Assembly: GCA_946482635.1 (NCBI GenBank) | Contig: CAMLSG010000120.1 | Coordinates: 1-16,123 of the forward strand | DNA: 16,123 bases | Source: an uncultured Duganella sp. | GTDB taxonomy: Bacteria > Pseudomonadota > Gammaproteobacteria > Burkholderiales > Burkholderiaceae | Reading direction: 5' to 3' | Part shown: piece by piece, positions 15,101 to 16,123 of the stretch | How positions within the stretch are numbered: position 1 is the first letter of the stretch | Layout: the number at the start of each line of letters is the position of its first letter | The notes under the pieces: model-generated | What the model saw: only the letters and a program-made list of their open reading frames with translations | The model's database searches: none | Told to the model about the DNA's origin: nothing | Made by a program: the position numbers and the translations under genes

Positions 15101-15192
15101 ACCAGCGATGGAGTGTAAATCCCGTAAGTGAGTAGCGCCGGGTCAGCAGGCGGGGAAAAAAGCTGGATCAAGTATTGCTTGATCTCGCCCAT
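12154..15192 (-). CDS. MHYT-PAS hybrid sensor histidine kinase with receiver and HPt domains
   Basis: This is a 1012-residue inner-membrane sensor. The N-terminus (about 20-265) has seven predicted membrane helices with three MHYT-type repeats (MHFIGM with His80, MHYTGM with His143, MHYTGM with His212), a module proposed to sense oxygen, CO or NO through bound metal. A PAS domain (about 280-400) follows, with the WFWGNGNVVL and GVVLDISNRR elements. The HisKA helix HEIRTPMNSILGF has phospho-acceptor His432. The ATPase domain shows the N box (NLLDNAVKF), DTGIGIA, and a slightly unusual G2 box, GGTGLGTTIC. A receiver (about 665-790, DAILMDVQMPGMDG) has Asp717. A C-terminal HPt domain has AHRLRGAAANLG with His859. 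All relay residues are present. AAGGAGG ten bases upstream sets the start and overlaps the stop codon of the peroxidase gene. The 3' end overlaps the response regulator start by 4 bp. Confidence 0.95.
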   Translation of the reverse strand: MGEIKQYLIQLFSPPADPALLTYGIYTPSLVILSVLVASFSSAMGLQMAGQAARSSKRMLRLAALVTGSLSLGSGVWAMHFIGMLAFNLCTPVAYDPPITLLSMLPSIAASTVALSLLSRHRIGLRSLLVGGVLVGAGIGAMHYTGMAAMRSALQLRYDPWMFGLSIVVAIALATLALWVRFGLQGLRGRLGETGTVAVAGAIMGCAISGMHYTGMAAARFVGRVPLDPDSGIANAGFLALAVTLTTALLTALVVFANGMLRYRALFHHVSDLEQALRASEEQLRSLVANIPGITFRCRNAPGWPLVFVSDAIETMTGYPASDFLGDPPKRLFGELVHPDDLPAVTQGGRSAVEQRRAFTLEYRIIHRDGSIHWFWGNGNVVLGPTGEVELLDGVVLDISNRRLMEQDLRIAKERAEQAAAARAAFLANMSHEIRTPMNSILGFTDVLLHGELTAVQRRHLDTVRNAGRSLLRLLNAILDTAKLDKGAVELELHDFSLLALSDELSSTLGNAAKAKGLSMSLQYDPALPNWIHGDELRVRQVLTNLLDNAVKFTSQGSVSLTVAAAREGERRMVHFAVADTGIGIAPDRMAAIFEPFVQADASMNRRFGGTGLGTTICKQLVELMGGSLWAESSPGQGSTFHVLLPLLAARDEAVRSAAAPILLPPMHILAADDVPQNLEVLMLLLAKLGHTVTGASDGAMAAHLASEAQFDAILMDVQMPGMDGLESTRRIRADEAATGRKRTPVIAMTASVLERDREATREAGMDGFTTKPVDVAVLTQELARVLGMPAGAPQLAPAAVPARGMVLNAEKGTARWAGQREAYQRALRRFAHDYEGAERELRSALAAGQHAACAALAHRLRGAAANLGMEQLADALWRLETGLQAPDGRATLPDLLEQAGLRLTDALAAVWAQDDVRADAGEATAVSAAAAAGPLDLERVHAMGNAMLHSLERGSFDQQELSALSSVLRGCVAEPRLQALQRALDDFDFPAARDALQALLDECQDTQRKTP
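12165..12169 (-). promoter_or_regulatory. Shine-Dalgarno deciding the response regulator start
   Basis: Read on the minus strand, AAGGA lies 7 bases before the ATG at 12157 and within the end of the kinase gene. It favours this start over the ATG at 12184 and, with the ATGA overlap, indicates translational coupling of kinase and regulator. Confidence 0.75.
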
Positions 15193-15202
15193 GTCGGCGC
15201 TC

Positions 15203-15209
15203 CCTCCTT
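15203..15209 (-). promoter_or_regulatory. Shine-Dalgarno of the hybrid kinase overlapping the peroxidase stop codon
   Basis: On the minus strand, TAAGGAGG merges the glutathione peroxidase stop (TAA, 15208-15210) with a full AAGGAGG ribosome-binding site 10 bases before the kinase ATG. Ribosomes ending the peroxidase would sit on the kinase initiation site, so the two are probably translated together. Confidence 0.8.
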
Positions 15210-15693
15210 ATTGCGCTAGCAGTTTCCTGATCTCGCCGGCCAGGTCGGCAGGCTTGGTGGTCGGCGCATAGCGGTCGTGGATGCTGCCGTCCTTGCGGAT
15301 CAGGAACTTGGTGAAGTTCCACTTGATGCCTTCCGTCCCCAGGATGCCCGGCGCATTCTTTTTCAGGTGCTGGTACAGCGGATGCGCATTATCGCCATTG
15401 ACCTCGATCTTGGCGAACACCGGGAAGGTGACGCCATAGTTCTTTTCGCAGAAGGCGCCGATTTCCTCGGCGTTGCCGGGTTCCTGCTGGCCGAACTGGT
15501 TGCAGGGAAAGCCGAGTACCTCGAAAGGCTGGCCGGCGAACTCCTTGTGCAGTTCCTCCAGTCCCTGGTACTGCGGCGTGAAGCCGCACTTGCTGGCGGT
15601 GTTTACGATCAGCAGCACCTTGCCCCGGTACTGCTGCAGGTCGACGCGTTCGCCCGACAAGCTGTCGGCGCTGAAGTCGTAAACAGTCGTCAT
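15208..15693 (-). CDS. Glutathione peroxidase family thiol peroxidase (cysteine type)
   Basis: This 161-residue cytoplasmic protein of the GPx family reduces hydrogen or organic peroxides. The active-site block NTASKCGFTPQ has Cys36 in place of the selenocysteine of animal enzymes. The rest of the catalytic set is present: Gln70 in FPCNQFGQQEPG, and Trp125 and Asn126 in KWNFTKF. Cys82, in FCEKNYGVTFP, is at the place of the resolving cysteine in thioredoxin-dependent members, so thioredoxin rather than glutathione may be the true reductant (inference from family). Length is typical. The ATG shares its A with the stop codon of pilU (TGATG), and the gene is followed after 15 bp by the hybrid kinase, so it is embedded in one transcription unit. 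Confidence 0.95.
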   Translation of the reverse strand: MTTVYDFSADSLSGERVDLQQYRGKVLLIVNTASKCGFTPQYQGLEELHKEFAGQPFEVLGFPCNQFGQQEPGNAEEIGAFCEKNYGVTFPVFAKIEVNGDNAHPLYQHLKKNAPGILGTEGIKWNFTKFLIRKDGSIHDRYAPTTKPADLAGEIRKLLAQ

Positions 15694-16123
15694 CAGATGA
15701 TCCCCAGGTGCTCGGTGCCGGCCGCCAGGTCGCGGTTCTTCGCTTCCTTGGATTCCAGCTTGATGGCCAGGCGCAGGTCGTTGACCGAGTCCGCGTTGCG
15801 CAGTGCATCTTCATAGGTGATCTGGCCCGCTTCGTACAGGTCGAACAGGGCCTGGTCGAAGGTTTGCATGCCCAGTTCGCGCGAGCGCTTCATCAGCTCC
15901 TTGATCTCGTGCACCTGGCCCTTGAAGATCAGGTCTGCGATCAGCGGGGAGTTCAGCATGATCTCCACCGCCACGGCGCGGCCCTTGGCATCCTTTTTCG
16001 GGATCAGGCGCTGCGAGATCATGCCCTTCAGGTTCAGCGACAAGTCCATCAGCAGCTGCTGGCGGCGCTCTTCCGGGAAGAAGTTGATGATACGGTCCAG
16101 CGCCTGGTTGGAGCTGTTGGCGT
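15693..16123 (-). CDS. pilU: Type IV pilus twitching motility ATPase PilU, C-terminal part (5' end outside window)
   Basis: PilU is the accessory retraction ATPase that works with PilT at the base of type IV pili, on the cytoplasmic side. The frame is open to the right edge; about 142 residues of a protein near 380 are visible. They include RIINFFPEERRQQLLMDLS, LKGMISQRLIPKKD, GRAVAVEIMLNSPLIADLI, VHEIKELMKRSRELGMQTFD and QALFDLYEAGQITYEDALR. The LIADLIFKG and PKKDAKGRAVAVE forms separate PilU from PilT, which has KTKDG and IRNLIRE at these places. The ATP-binding Walker motifs lie outside the window. A pilT gene would be expected just beyond the right edge (family knowledge, not seen). The stop overlaps the peroxidase start by one base. 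Confidence 0.93.
   Translation of the reverse strand, partial: ANSSNQALDRIINFFPEERRQQLLMDLSLNLKGMISQRLIPKKDAKGRAVAVEIMLNSPLIADLIFKGQVHEIKELMKRSRELGMQTFDQALFDLYEAGQITYEDALRNADSVNDLRLAIKLESKEAKNRDLAAGTEHLGII

Noticed and set aside
12577..15135. An 852-codon open frame on the plus strand antisense to the hybrid kinase
   Set aside because: Its product is rich in Gln, His, Arg and Ala with no recognisable motif, while the opposite strand encodes a complete multidomain kinase. Long antisense frames are expected opposite GC-rich genes.

Overview
The window is dense, GC-rich bacterial chromosome. The gene content (dxs, glcDEF, pilU beside a thiol peroxidase, an MHYT hybrid kinase, a CrgA-type LysR regulator) and the codon use suggest a betaproteobacterium of the Burkholderiales, probably Oxalobacteraceae (Massilia/Duganella/Janthinobacterium-like). 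This placement is inferred from protein character, not from a database search. I see no rRNA, tRNA, CRISPR array, insertion sequence or phage gene.

Layout. (1) 1-838: the 3' part of dxs (isoprenoid precursor synthesis), closed by a textbook intrinsic terminator. (2) 839-5752: an accessory-looking stretch. It holds an unrecognised 100-residue protein, then a 733-residue soluble zinc protease with a metzincin signature, a broken minus-strand gene remnant, two near-perfect palindromes, a secreted M48-type zinc protease, and a secreted SGNH/GDSL esterase whose 3' end overlaps the M48 gene by 75 bp. (3) 5753-6751: a LysR regulator divergent from the esterase, with a dyad between them. (4) 6748-7302: a PduO-type cobalamin adenosyltransferase on the minus strand. 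(5) 7405-11171: the glycolate oxidase operon glcD-glcE-glcF, tightly packed. (6) 11174-16123, all minus strand: pilU (partial), a glutathione peroxidase, an MHYT-PAS-histidine kinase-receiver-HPt hybrid sensor, and a receiver/HD-GYP response regulator. The junctions in this run are TGATG, 15 bp and ATGA, so it reads as one transcription unit.

How the genes work together. GlcD, GlcE and GlcF form a membrane-associated complex oxidising glycolate to glyoxylate. The hybrid kinase and the HD-GYP protein form a plausible four-step His-Asp-His-Asp relay that ends in cyclic-di-GMP breakdown, and its position behind pilU suggests a link to type IV pilus motility. The LysR protein probably regulates the divergent esterase gene.

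The least explained part is 937-3803. The small protein plus metzincin-like protease pair has no family I recognise. It lies next to a decayed gene whose surviving pieces look like a signal peptide and a C-terminus, and next to two palindromes that look like operators. All three convergent gene junctions in the window overlap or are separated by only 2 bp, leaving no room for terminators.
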